Source: Bacteroidota bacterium
GTDB taxonomy: Bacteria; Bacteroidota; Bacteroidia; Cytophagales; Cyclobacteriaceae
Length of the DNA: 36,277 nt
Reading direction: 5' to 3'
Assembly (NCBI GenBank): GCA_018267195.1
Contig: JAFDYY010000031.1
Location: 1 to 36,277 of the forward strand
Positions 1-8,061 of this stretch are shown in pieces. A program made the translations under genes and the position numbers. The number at the start of each line of letters is the position of its first letter. Positions within the stretch are counted from its first letter, which is position 1. The notes under the pieces were generated by a model. That model did no database searches. It worked only from the letters and a program-made list of their open reading frames with translations, and was not told the DNA's origin.

Positions 1-240
1 TTTGAATCAGGACTCTTAACCAAATTGTGTAAACTATTTTCAGGACGAGTCATAACAAGTAGGTATACCTACGACACCCATGATAAAGTTCTGACGCAAA
101 GCGATCCTTACACCCCTCAACATCACCCGTTTCGGGAACGTTGAGGGCAGAAGACCTCAACTGTCAGATCAAGTCTTAACTATTACACCTAATCCCTCAT
201 CGGGGTCAAACTTTTTTTATTTGATTTTTTGAATCAACTT
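1..240 (+). pseudogene. Possible decayed 3' end of a secreted-protein gene
   Basis: No intact gene is seen before clpP. One frame is open from base 1 to a TGA at 142-144 and contains the string RYTYDTHDKVLTQ, faintly like a YD repeat. A second frame, open from 95 to about 238, ends with LTITPNPSSG, which resembles the start of a type IX secretion C-terminal sorting domain (usual pattern YPNPSSG). That frame stops about ten residues later, whereas a real sorting domain is 60-80 residues long. A frameshifted remnant would explain both frames, but chance similarity is quite possible. Both readings are inference. Confidence 0.22.
114..161 (+). other. Two mutually exclusive stem-loops upstream of clpP
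   Basis: CCCTCAAC at 114-121 pairs with GTTGAGGG at 140-147, enclosing a second small hairpin (CCCG-TTT-CGGG, 126-136). The same right arm (TTGAGG, 141-146) can pair instead with CCTCAA at 155-160. Three segments with two alternative pairings is the layout of an attenuator or riboswitch-like leader, but no known riboswitch is recognised. It lies about 130 bases before the clpP start. Confidence 0.35.
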
Positions 241-287
241 GGCAATAAAATCAAATCAAAAGCGACTATTAAAGACAAAATCCAAAT

Positions 288-980
288 ATGAACCACAACG
301 AATTTCGCAAATACGCAGTCCACCACATGGGTATGAGTGGCAATGCGTTCGACAGCTACACAAAATTTGTAAATGAAAATGCCCATACAGTATTAGGTAT
401 GACACCCAACATTGTGGAAGAACGCCAAATGCGGGCCACGGTAATTGATGTATTCTCGCGCCTGATGGCCGACCGCATCATCTTTTTTGGCACAGCCGTA
501 GATGATTACGTAGCCAACGTAATCACGGCCCAACTGTTATTCCTGGAATCGTCCGACCCTAAAAAAGATATTATCATGTACGTAAACAGCCCGGGAGGTT
601 CGGTGTACGCAGGCCTGGGCATTTATGATACCATGCAGTATGTAAACCCCGATGTGGCTACTATTTGCACCGGCATGGCCGCCTCTATGGGGGCCGTTCT
701 TCTGGCAGCCGGAACAGCCAAGAAACGTTCAGGGCTTCCTCATTCTCGCATCATGATTCACCAGCCTTCAGCCGGTATGCAGGGAACCTCTTCCGATATG
801 GAGATTTCCATGCGCCAAACTTTAGAGCTAAAAAAAGATTTGTACACGATCCTTTCCCAGCACAGTGGCCAGACCTACGAAAAAATTGAAAAAGACTCTG
901 ACCGCGATTACTGGATGCGCGCAGCCGAGGCCAAGACGTATGGCCTGATTGACGAGGTATTGGAGCGCAATAAAAAATAG
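288..980 (+). CDS. clpP: ATP-dependent Clp protease proteolytic subunit
   Basis: Cytosolic serine peptidase that forms the double-heptamer chamber and degrades proteins unfolded and fed in by ClpX. The 230-residue protein carries the full triad: Ser133 in GMAASMG, His158 in MIHQP and Asp207 in the EKDSDRD segment. The family core begins near residue 36. The first 35 or so residues exceed the E. coli mature enzyme and may include a propeptide removed on assembly. The start is the ATG at 288; no clear Shine-Dalgarno precedes it, which is normal for Bacteroidota. clpX follows on the same strand, 127 bases downstream, but a strong terminator lies between them. The trigger factor gene often found upstream of clpP is absent here. 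Confidence 0.98.
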   Translation: MNHNEFRKYAVHHMGMSGNAFDSYTKFVNENAHTVLGMTPNIVEERQMRATVIDVFSRLMADRIIFFGTAVDDYVANVITAQLLFLESSDPKKDIIMYVNSPGGSVYAGLGIYDTMQYVNPDVATICTGMAASMGAVLLAAGTAKKRSGLPHSRIMIHQPSAGMQGTSSDMEISMRQTLELKKDLYTILSQHSGQTYEKIEKDSDRDYWMRAAEAKTYGLIDEVLERNKK

Positions 981-1000
981 TCTCTTCTTTAACCCAATTC

Positions 1001-1031
1001 ATCAGCCAACGGAGAGTCGTTGGCTGATTTT
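1001..1031 (+). terminator. Rho-independent terminator after clpP
   Basis: A perfect 11-bp stem (ATCAGCCAACG at 1001-1011 with CGTTGGCTGAT at 1018-1028) closes a 6-base loop and is followed by a T-rich run. It lies 20 bases after the clpP stop. Confidence 0.85.
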
Positions 1032-1034
1032 ATA

Positions 1035-1066
1035 TTGGGAAATAGGATGATAAAAAGTTACCTTTG
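1035..1066 (+). promoter_or_regulatory. clpX promoter (Bacteroidota sigma-A type)
   Basis: TACCTTTG at 1059-1066 is an exact match to the -7 consensus TAnnTTTG. TTG at 1035-1037 lies 21 bases upstream, slightly more than the usual 19. Start of transcription would be near 1073, about 35 bases before the clpX ATG. With the clpP terminator just upstream, clpX can be transcribed on its own. Confidence 0.6.
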
Positions 1067-1107
1067 CCAACTGGCTCGTAGCCATCTATCAACCAACTAA
1101 TTAAGTC

Positions 1108-2343
1108 ATGGCCGAAGTAACTTGTTCATTTTGCGGGCGCTACAAGAAAGACGTAGATCTGATGATCTCGGGAATTCATGCTCATATCTGCGACAAATGT
1201 GTGACCCAGGCCAACCAGATTTTAAGCGAGGAGAAAAAGAATAAAGTAGAGGCCGGCTCCCTGCCTAACTTTAAATTGATTAAGCCCCGCGAAATAAAAA
1301 AATTTTTAGATGAATATGTAATCGGCCAGGATGATGCCAAGCGTGTAATGAGTGTGGCCGTTTACAATCATTACAAACGACTTACCCAACGGAAAATAGA
1401 TAACGAGGTACAGATTGAAAAATCGAACATCATTATGGTGGGCGAAACCGGTACCGGCAAAACCTACTTAGCCCGAACCCTCGCTAAAATTTTACAAGTA
1501 CCTTTCTGCATAGCCGATGCCACTGTTTTAACCGAAGCCGGCTATGTGGGCGAAGATGTAGAAAGCATTTTAACCCGCCTGCTGCAAGCGGCCGATTACA
1601 ACACTGAAGCAGCCGAGCGCGGAATTGTTTACATTGATGAAATCGATAAAATTGCCCGCAAGTCAGACAACCCCTCTATTACGCGCGATGTAAGCGGAGA
1701 AGGCGTGCAACAAGCTCTGTTAAAATTATTAGAAGGCACTGCTGTGAATGTTCCCCCGCAAGGCGGCCGCAAACACCCCGATCAAAAAATGATTACGGTA
1801 AACACCGAAAATATTTTATTTATCTGTGGCGGGGCGTTTGAGGGTATGTCGAAAGTTATTGGCCGCAGGTTAAATACCCGGCCACTCGGGTTTACCGCTT
1901 CTTCCGATAGGCTACATCCGGGCGACATTGACAAAGACAACTTATTGCAATTTGTTTCTTCACAAGATTTAAAAACATTTGGGCTGATCCCCGAATTAAT
2001 TGGCCGCTTACCGGTAGTTTCTTATTTGAATCCGCTCGACCATACCGCTTTACGAAAAATTTTAACCGAACCAAAAAATGCACTCATCAAACAATACAAG
2101 AAGTTGTTTGAGATGGAGAACATTGATCTGGAATTTAAAGAAGGGGCACTTGATTTTATCGTTGAGAAGGCAGTTGAATACAAACTGGGGGCCCGCGGGC
2201 TACGTTCGGTATGCGAAGCCATCGTTAACGATGCCATGTTTGAGTTGCCTTCCGACAAAAGCGTAGACAAACTGGTGATTAACCGGGCGTATGCCGAAAA
2301 TAAATTTGGCAAATCGCATTACAGCAAACTTAAAGTAGCCTGA
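1108..2343 (+). CDS. clpX: ATP-dependent Clp protease ATP-binding subunit ClpX
   Basis: AAA+ unfoldase that recognises tagged substrates and threads them into ClpP in the cytosol. The 411-residue protein has the N-terminal zinc-binding domain (Cys6, Cys9, Cys28, Cys31), Walker A GETGTGKT (112-119), the pore loop GYVGED (145-150), Walker B IVYIDE (173-178) and the RKH substrate loop (221-223). The IGF loop that docks on ClpP reads LGF (260-262) here. A sensor-2 motif GARGLR lies near the C-terminus. Length is close to the family norm of about 410-425. It has its own promoter at 1035-1066 and is convergent with bioA; only 40 bases without a clear terminator separate their stops. Confidence 0.98.
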   Translation: MAEVTCSFCGRYKKDVDLMISGIHAHICDKCVTQANQILSEEKKNKVEAGSLPNFKLIKPREIKKFLDEYVIGQDDAKRVMSVAVYNHYKRLTQRKIDNEVQIEKSNIIMVGETGTGKTYLARTLAKILQVPFCIADATVLTEAGYVGEDVESILTRLLQAADYNTEAAERGIVYIDEIDKIARKSDNPSITRDVSGEGVQQALLKLLEGTAVNVPPQGGRKHPDQKMITVNTENILFICGGAFEGMSKVIGRRLNTRPLGFTASSDRLHPGDIDKDNLLQFVSSQDLKTFGLIPELIGRLPVVSYLNPLDHTALRKILTEPKNALIKQYKKLFEMENIDLEFKEGALDFIVEKAVEYKLGARGLRSVCEAIVNDAMFELPSDKSVDKLVINRAYAENKFGKSHYSKLKVA

Positions 2344-2383
2344 TTTTTATTTTTAAACTACTCCTCTCTTTGGTTTCTGTACC

Positions 2384-3661
2384 TTAATAGCGTGCACTAA
2401 AAGTTTTAATTAGTTTATCAATAACGCCATAAACATAGGCCAGTTCCTCTTCTGTGATGCAGTAAGGCGGCATGATATACAGCACATTTCCCAACGGGCG
2501 CAAAAGCACTCCTTGGTTAAGGCAGAAATGATACGCCTCATCCCGGATGGAGTGAAAGTAGGAAGAATTTTCTTTTGTATGCAGATCAAATGCCACGATG
2601 GTGCCTGTTTGCCGCACTTCCTTCACAAACGGATTATTCAAAATCTTTTCTTTGAACCGGGCATGGCTGGCCGATATATTTTGAATTTGCTGTTGGCATT
2701 TTTCTTCTGCCAGTAATTGCAAACTGGCATTGGCAGCCGCACAAGCTAACGGATTAGCGGTGTAGGAGTGTCCATGATAAAAAGTTTTATCCTTATCCTG
2801 AGAATAAAATACATCCACTATTTTTTGAGAGCAAAGGGTAACCCCGAGCGGAAGAAATCCTCCGGTAATTCCTTTTGATAAACAAAGGATATCCGGTGTA
2901 TTTAGCAAATACTCGATAGCAAAATTTTTACCCGTTCTTCCAAAGCCGGTCATCACCTCATCGGCTATGCAAATGATCCCTTCTTGGTGCACCATGGCAA
3001 TTAATTCATCAAGGTGTTCGGCTTGGTGCATCCGCATACCGCTGGCACCTTGCACGAGTGGCTCAAAAATAAAGGCAGCCACATCGCCCTTCTTTATTAG
3101 CGATCGGAGTTGTTCTTTTACTTCTTCCAGATTATCGGCATGAGGTGCCGGGATGAAGTGAACATCAAATAAAAGTTTTTGAAAAGCAGCCGTAAATGTA
3201 TTGCGCTCGCCAATACTCATTGCACCAAACGTGTCGCCATGGTAGGCGTTTTCAAAAGCTATAATTTTTATTTTATTATGAATGCCTTGGTTTGTCCAAA
3301 ACTGAAGTGCCATTTTGATAGCCACTTCTACACAGGTTGAACCATCATCCGAAAAGAATACCTTGGTGAATCGGTGATTTAAAATTTTCAACAATCCATT
3401 GGCCAGATCAACGGCCGGAGTGTGTGTAAAACCGGCAAAAATTACGTGCTCTAATTGGTTGGCCTGCTCAGCTATGCGTTGTGCAATGATGGGGTTAGCA
3501 TGGCCGTGAATATTTACCCACCAGGATGAAATGGCATCAATATATTTCTTTCCCTGTGCTGCATACAGCGTACAATCTTTTGCTCGCTCAATTTGTATAG
3601 GCGCATCGGGCGTTTTCATGGCGGTGAAGGGATGCCATACGGGATAATCGGGCTCAGTCAT
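2384..3661 (-). CDS. bioA: Adenosylmethionine-8-amino-7-oxononanoate aminotransferase
   Basis: PLP-dependent class III aminotransferase for the third step of biotin ring assembly: it transfers the amino group of S-adenosylmethionine to KAPA, giving DAPA. Lys263 in LCLSKGITGG is the PLP Schiff-base lysine, and Asp234 in ADEVMTGFGRTG binds the pyridine nitrogen. YHGDT (140-144) is the family signature. Length 425 is typical. It is the last gene of bioB-bioF-bioD-bioA; its ATG overlaps the bioD stop by four bases (ATGA), which indicates translational coupling. Confidence 0.96.
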   Translation of the reverse strand: MTEPDYPVWHPFTAMKTPDAPIQIERAKDCTLYAAQGKKYIDAISSWWVNIHGHANPIIAQRIAEQANQLEHVIFAGFTHTPAVDLANGLLKILNHRFTKVFFSDDGSTCVEVAIKMALQFWTNQGIHNKIKIIAFENAYHGDTFGAMSIGERNTFTAAFQKLLFDVHFIPAPHADNLEEVKEQLRSLIKKGDVAAFIFEPLVQGASGMRMHQAEHLDELIAMVHQEGIICIADEVMTGFGRTGKNFAIEYLLNTPDILCLSKGITGGFLPLGVTLCSQKIVDVFYSQDKDKTFYHGHSYTANPLACAAANASLQLLAEEKCQQQIQNISASHARFKEKILNNPFVKEVRQTGTIVAFDLHTKENSSYFHSIRDEAYHFCLNQGVLLRPLGNVLYIMPPYCITEEELAYVYGVIDKLIKTFSARY

Positions 3662-4278
3662 AAAAAAGGGATTTTTATTTTTTCCGATGTGGCAAATTCT
3701 CTTATCGTTTCCCGATCTAATTTCTTAAACCACGGTATAGAAAAAAGAGGAGAAAGGTGTGTGTGGTGTAAAATAAATTCTTCTGATGAGGCAACTTTTT
3801 CGCCTACAAATACAAGCCCGAGTACATTAAGATTTCTGCTCCTCAGCGCTTCATAGCTAAGTAAGGTGTGGTTAATGCTCCCGAGGTAATTGTTCGACAC
3901 CAGCACAACCGGGAGATTCAAGTGTTCAAGCAAATCAATATTTAAGAAATTATTTCCGAGCGGGCTCATCAACCCACCGGCCGTTTCTAGTAAAAGATTA
4001 TTTTGGGTGGGAGGAATCTGAAAATCATTTCGTGTTATCAAAATATTTTCAAGTGCAGCAGCGTAGTGTGGCGATGCAGGTTTTTTTAATCGGAAACGTT
4101 CCGGGTGAATTTGGCAAGTCGGGTTGCTTACCAAGCGTTGAATTAACTGGCTATCGGTGTTATCAAGGTCACCGGCTTGTACCGGCTTCCAGTAATCAAA
4201 CCCCAGTGCCTGACAAATCACAGCCGAGCAAACGGTTTTACCTATTCCGGTGTGGATGCCTGCAATTGCAATGTTCAT
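3658..4278 (-). CDS. bioD: Dethiobiotin synthase
   Basis: ATP-dependent carboxylase that closes the ureido ring of DAPA to give dethiobiotin. A P-loop GIHTGIGKT (residues 7-15) matches the family pattern G-x-x-T-G-x-G-K-T, and YWKPVQAGD follows, as in other BioD proteins. The 206-residue length is slightly short of E. coli BioD (225) but normal for Bacteroidota. It lies one base after bioF and overlaps bioA by four bases, so the three are surely one transcript. Confidence 0.94.
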   Translation of the reverse strand: MNIAIAGIHTGIGKTVCSAVICQALGFDYWKPVQAGDLDNTDSQLIQRLVSNPTCQIHPERFRLKKPASPHYAAALENILITRNDFQIPPTQNNLLLETAGGLMSPLGNNFLNIDLLEHLNLPVVLVSNNYLGSINHTLLSYEALRSRNLNVLGLVFVGEKVASSEEFILHHTHLSPLFSIPWFKKLDRETIREFATSEKIKIPFL

Positions 4279-4279
4279 A

Positions 4280-5386
4280 TTAAAAATTTTCTATTTCCCG
4301 GATGAGAAAATCTATCTCCGTTTGGGTATTAAAACTGTGCAGGCAAATGCGTATTCGTTCTTGTCCGGCCGGTACAGTTGGCGAAAGAATGGCTTTGGCA
4401 TAAATTCCTTTTTGAAACAAATGATCAGCTAATGCTTTAGCCTGCTGGTTTCCCGGCACAATGATACCTTGTATTTGCGAGCGGCTTTTTAAAAATGTAA
4501 AGCGATGGCATGACTGAGTAGCTTGTATAAAATAGGAAATCAGCTCAACTAATGACTGGCGGTTAGCCGATGGAAGCAGATGGTAAGCTGCCTCAATCTG
4601 GCGATAGGTGTAAGGAGGCAATGCCGTAGCGTAAATAAAGGGTCTTGCAAAATTGATAAGATAGTTTCGCAAGGTTTCACTTCCGGTAACAGCTGCTCCG
4701 TGCAACCCCAAGGCTTTTCCGAATGTATAAATACGGGCCAACACTTTCTCTTCCAATCGTAATTGGCAAACCAGCCCTTCTCCCTGTTCGCCCCAAACTC
4801 CGGTGGCATGTGCTTCATCTACTATTAAATGTGCCTTGTGTTGTTCGCACACTTCTACCATTTCTTTGAGGGGGGCTTCATCACCATCCATCGAATACAA
4901 AGATTCCACCATCACAAACTTATTGCCTTGAGCCTTTTTTAATTTTTTTTCTAGATCGGCTATCGCATTATGTTTAAATTTTAACCTCCCGGCAAAACTC
5001 AGGCGAATGCCATCTAATAAACTAACGTGGATGAGTTCATCGCAAATAAACGTATCATTTTTTCCGGCTATGGCCGAACACAAACCAATGTTGGCCAGGT
5101 AGCCCGAGTTAAAGATTAAAGCGGCTTGAGTCCGGTGAAAAGAAGCTATTTTTTTTTCGGCTCTCTCGGCTTCTGGCGAATTGCCTGAAATCAGTCGTGA
5201 ACCGGTGGCCCCATGCAGGTTATTGCTCCCTTCCCCTAGAATAGATTTGCGCGCAAAGCCAAGGTAATCGTTAGAAGCAAAATCAATCAGTCCATCGCTA
5301 CAGACCAAACTGCGATAAAGTCCCTGCTCTTTCCGTTCTTCCAGTTTACGTTGCAGAGCTGCCTCAATGGTGTGGTTGGGCTTCAC
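4280..5386 (-). CDS. bioF: 8-amino-7-oxononanoate synthase
   Basis: PLP-dependent alpha-oxoamine synthase that condenses pimeloyl thioester with L-alanine to give KAPA, the first committed step of biotin assembly. Lys224 in [11 protein letters not shown] is the PLP lysine; DEAHATG (190-196) supplies the Asp and His that contact the cofactor; SNDYLG (38-43) and the GSRLISGN glycine-rich segment are family signatures. Length is 368. The start overlaps the end of bioB by 23 bases, supporting coupled translation. The family also includes Kbl and serine palmitoyltransferase, but the bio context decides the role. Confidence 0.94.
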   Translation of the reverse strand: MKPNHTIEAALQRKLEERKEQGLYRSLVCSDGLIDFASNDYLGFARKSILGEGSNNLHGATGSRLISGNSPEAERAEKKIASFHRTQAALIFNSGYLANIGLCSAIAGKNDTFICDELIHVSLLDGIRLSFAGRLKFKHNAIADLEKKLKKAQGNKFVMVESLYSMDGDEAPLKEMVEVCEQHKAHLIVDEAHATGVWGEQGEGLVCQLRLEEKVLARIYTFGKALGLHGAAVTGSETLRNYLINFARPFIYATALPPYTYRQIEAAYHLLPSANRQSLVELISYFIQATQSCHRFTFLKSRSQIQGIIVPGNQQAKALADHLFQKGIYAKAILSPTVPAGQERIRICLHSFNTQTEIDFLIREIENF

Positions 5387-6365
5387 CGATCGTTTCGGTT
5401 TGATGGTTCATCTCTTTAAACGGTTGGCGGGGAGTGAGCCCCAGCGTTTTAAACATCTCCCGGTCCTGATCAAAATCCGGATTGGGTGTAGTCAGTAATT
5501 TTTCTCCGGCAAAGATAGAATTGGCTCCTGCCATAAAACACAAGGCTTGCTCGGCCAGGCTCATTTCATTTCGTCCGGCTGACAGGCGCACCATACTTTT
5601 CGGCATCAGTATGCGGGCGGTGGCAATCATACGCACCATGACATCAATGGAAACCCGTTCGTTATTTTCAAGAGGTGTTCCTTTTACGGGTACTAATGCA
5701 TTAATTGGAACTGAATCCGGATGAGTTTCCATGGTACACAAAGTATGTAGCATTTTAATTCGGTCATCATCCGTTTCGCCAAGCCCCACAATACCCCCCG
5801 TACAAACGCTCAGTTTTGCCTTACGCACATTGTGTAAAGTATTCAGGCGATCTTCAAAGTGGCGAGTGGTAATAATGTTGTGATAATTTTCGCTCGATGT
5901 ATCCAGGTTGTGGTTATAGGCAAAGCAACCTGCTTCTTTCAGGCGCTGAGCCTGCTCATAAGTAAGCATGCCCAGCGTACAGCATACTTCAAGCCCCATA
6001 TTGTTTACGTGGGAAACCATGTCTAATACACGATCAAAATCTTTGTTATTGCGTACCTCGCGCCAAGCAGCCCCCAGGCATAGACGGGAGGCTCCGTTTG
6101 CTTTGGCCGCTTCAGCTTTCTCCATTACCCGTTCGAGCGACATCAATGGCTCTACTTCTACATTAGTTTGATAACGGGCCGCTTGCGGGCAGTATGAACA
6201 ATCTTCTTTGCAGCCGCCTGTTTTAATAGAGATCAGGCTGCTTACCTGTACTTCGGCATACGATTTATTTTCGCGGTGAACAACAGCTGCCTGAAAAATC
6301 AAGTCGAGTAACGGGCGGGTATATAGGTCGTGGATTTCGGGTAACGACCAATCGGTTCGGATCAT
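5364..6365 (-). CDS. bioB: Biotin synthase
   Basis: Radical SAM enzyme that inserts sulfur into dethiobiotin. The CxxxCxxC motif (Cys52, Cys56, Cys59) holds the [4Fe-4S] cluster. Cys96, Cys128, Cys188 and Arg260 (in VRLSAGR) match the ligands of the auxiliary [2Fe-2S] cluster that serves as sulfur donor. Length 333 is typical. It is the first gene of the bio cluster and follows lpxB on the same strand after an 82-base gap that holds a good promoter. No bioC, bioH or other pimeloyl-forming gene is in the window, so that part of the pathway is encoded elsewhere. Confidence 0.97.
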   Translation of the reverse strand: MIRTDWSLPEIHDLYTRPLLDLIFQAAVVHRENKSYAEVQVSSLISIKTGGCKEDCSYCPQAARYQTNVEVEPLMSLERVMEKAEAAKANGASRLCLGAAWREVRNNKDFDRVLDMVSHVNNMGLEVCCTLGMLTYEQAQRLKEAGCFAYNHNLDTSSENYHNIITTRHFEDRLNTLHNVRKAKLSVCTGGIVGLGETDDDRIKMLHTLCTMETHPDSVPINALVPVKGTPLENNERVSIDVMVRMIATARILMPKSMVRLSAGRNEMSLAEQALCFMAGANSIFAGEKLLTTPNPDFDQDREMFKTLGLTPRQPFKEMNHQTETIGEAQPHH

Positions 6366-6389
6366 TCTCTAAATTGGGTAAGTGGTTTA

Positions 6390-6419
6390 CAAAAATATTT
6401 TAAAATCCGGTTGTGCCAA
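6390..6419 (-). promoter_or_regulatory. bioB promoter (Bacteroidota sigma-A type)
   Basis: Read on the minus strand, TTG (6419-6417), 19 bases, then TATTTTTG (6397-6390), an exact match to TAnnTTTG at consensus spacing. The transcript would start near 6383, leaving a leader of about 18 bases. GGTTTACAA (plus strand, 6384-6392) overlaps the -7 box and equals one half-site of the classical BirA operator, but the second half-site at the proper distance is missing. Confidence 0.6.
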
Positions 6420-6447
6420 GGTTTTTTTAATAACGTGTTTACAAAGT

Positions 6448-7572
6448 TTATTTTTTTGTATCCAAGTAATTCAACATCAATCGGGCTGTGTTCTCAGATG
6501 CCGAACCAATATCGAGTGTTTGGTAAATGGCCTGATATTCTTTTTTCATCTGGTTTGCATACGGAGCATCTTCAAGCAGTTTATGCAATTCTTCATTTAC
6601 AAATGGAAAAGAAGCTTTTTCCTGAATCATTTCTTTCACTACTTCTTTACCCGCTATTAAATTTACCAGTGAAATAAAATTTACACTCACCACACTTTTA
6701 GCAATTTTATATTCCAGTTTTCCTGTTTTATATAACACTACCTGTGGCACCTTAAACAGGGCTGTTTCTAAGGTAGCCGTTCCGGAAGTTACCAGAGCAG
6801 CATCGGCTACCGTTAACAGATTGTAAGCGTCATCATGAATAAATTTTACATTGCTTACTCCGCGAAGAGACTGATACAATCCGCCCTCCAGATTTGAAAC
6901 CGCAGCGGTTACAAATTGATAATGTGGGTTGGCCTGGGCTACTTCGGCCATCAGTGGCACAATCCGTTTCAGTTCCATTTTTCGGCTGCCCGGCAGTAAG
7001 GCAATTATTTTTTGATGCGAGGCAAGATTGTTTTTTAACTTAAATTCCGAATCGGGAATAAAATTTTTAATTGCGTCAAGCACTGGGTTGCCTACATAAT
7101 TTACTTCCCAATTGCATTTATCTTTAAAGAATTTTTTTTCAAATGGAAGGATCACATAAAGTTGATCTACGTTTCTCTTCAACTCAAATGCCCTACTTTG
7201 GTACCAGGCCCATACCTTGGGCGGAATGTAATAAAGAACTTTTATGCCCCGTTGTTTTCCATACTCGGCAATTTTCCGGTTAAAGCCACCATAGTCAATC
7301 AGGATAATGGCATCGGGCTTAAATTCGGTAATATCTTTTTTACAAAGTTTAATGTATTTAAAAATAGTACGAAGGTTTGCAATCAAAGCTACAAAACCCA
7401 TAAACGCCAACTGTCGGTAATGAACAAAAATCGTTACGCCTGCCTGCTGCATCTCCTCTCCGCCAAACCCGCGCAGGGAGAGCGATGGATCTTGCTTAAA
7501 TAATGATTTCGCCAGATTGCTGCCGTGCAAATCACCCGACCGCTCGCCTGCAATGATGTAAAGTTTTTTCAT
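6448..7572 (-). CDS. lpxB: Lipid-A-disaccharide synthase
   Basis: GT19 glycosyltransferase at the inner face of the inner membrane; it joins UDP-2,3-diacylglucosamine and lipid X into the lipid A disaccharide. The N-terminal AGERSGDLHGS (residues 8-18) and LRGFGGEEMQ are hallmark motifs, and LLPGSRKMEL and the C-terminal TSGTATLET are the nucleotide-sugar binding segments of the GT-B fold. Length 374 is typical. Its start overlaps the stop of the upstream pterin synthase by four bases, so the two are co-transcribed. hldD, another lipopolysaccharide gene, lies divergently beyond. Confidence 0.96.
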   Translation of the reverse strand: MKKLYIIAGERSGDLHGSNLAKSLFKQDPSLSLRGFGGEEMQQAGVTIFVHYRQLAFMGFVALIANLRTIFKYIKLCKKDITEFKPDAIILIDYGGFNRKIAEYGKQRGIKVLYYIPPKVWAWYQSRAFELKRNVDQLYVILPFEKKFFKDKCNWEVNYVGNPVLDAIKNFIPDSEFKLKNNLASHQKIIALLPGSRKMELKRIVPLMAEVAQANPHYQFVTAAVSNLEGGLYQSLRGVSNVKFIHDDAYNLLTVADAALVTSGTATLETALFKVPQVVLYKTGKLEYKIAKSVVSVNFISLVNLIAGKEVVKEMIQEKASFPFVNEELHKLLEDAPYANQMKKEYQAIYQTLDIGSASENTARLMLNYLDTKK

Positions 7573-7985
7573 CCTTTGTATTCTACAAAATTGCGGGGAG
7601 TTTCATATAGTTTTACAGAATGGAGTTTTCCAAACGAAGTGATCATTAAAATTTTCGGCTCCAGAATTTTCCAGATTTCCATGGCCAGAATTTCGGTGCT
7701 GGCCATCTTTCCCTGCATAAAAGAAACATCCAGATTTAGGTTTTTATGATCTAGTTTTTCTATAATCTCCTCGCGAATCAACCGGCTGAGTTTTTTTAAA
7801 TCTACTACAAAACCTGTTTCAGGATCGGGTTCGCCCTTTACCGTTACAATCAACTCAAAATTATGGCCATGCCAGTTTTCATTGGCACAGGGGCCAAATA
7901 CTTCGGCATTTTTTTCTTTGCTCCAACGGTTGTTATACAATTGGTGGGCTGCGTTAAAATGTTCTTTACGGCTCAGGTAAATCAT
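7569..7985 (-). CDS. 6-pyruvoyl-tetrahydropterin synthase / QueD family protein
   Basis: Zinc enzyme acting on 7,8-dihydroneopterin triphosphate. The frame is open further upstream, but the ATG at 7985 is chosen because the family core starts there (MIYLSRKEHF), giving 138 residues; longer forms would run toward the divergent hldD. Zinc ligands are His14, His39 and His41, with catalytic Cys33 and the pair Asp79-His80 in LDHKNL. The spacing Cys-x5-HGH and the ends STEILAMEIW and VKLYETPRN resemble tetrahydrobiopterin-forming PTPS (animal type) more than E. coli QueD, which has Cys-x3-HGH. Database pipelines may call it queD; no other queuosine gene is in the window. Confidence 0.85.
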   Translation of the reverse strand: MIYLSRKEHFNAAHQLYNNRWSKEKNAEVFGPCANENWHGHNFELIVTVKGEPDPETGFVVDLKKLSRLIREEIIEKLDHKNLNLDVSFMQGKMASTEILAMEIWKILEPKILMITSFGKLHSVKLYETPRNFVEYKG

Positions 7986-7999
7986 GAATAAATAAAAGG

Positions 8000-8007
8000 C
8001 AAATATA
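8000..8007 (-). promoter_or_regulatory. Possible -7 box for the pterin synthase-lpxB transcript
   Basis: TATATTTG on the minus strand exactly matches TAnnTTTG, 14 bases before the chosen ATG. No TTG lies at the proper -33 distance, so support is only partial. Confidence 0.35.
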
Positions 8008-8036
8008 GTAAATGCCATTAGTCGGATTTTTAAGAG

Positions 8037-8044
8037 TATTTTTG
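8037..8044 (+). promoter_or_regulatory. Possible -7 box for hldD
   Basis: TATTTTTG exactly matches TAnnTTTG, 17 bases before the hldD ATG. No clear -33 TTTG is present at 19 bases upstream, so support is only partial. Confidence 0.35.
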
Positions 8045-8061
8045 CGGGCAAACATAATATC

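Noticed and set aside
6366..6447. Complete BirA operator before bioB
   Set aside because: Only one half-site orientation is present; the inverted partner at 14-16 bases is missing on both sides.
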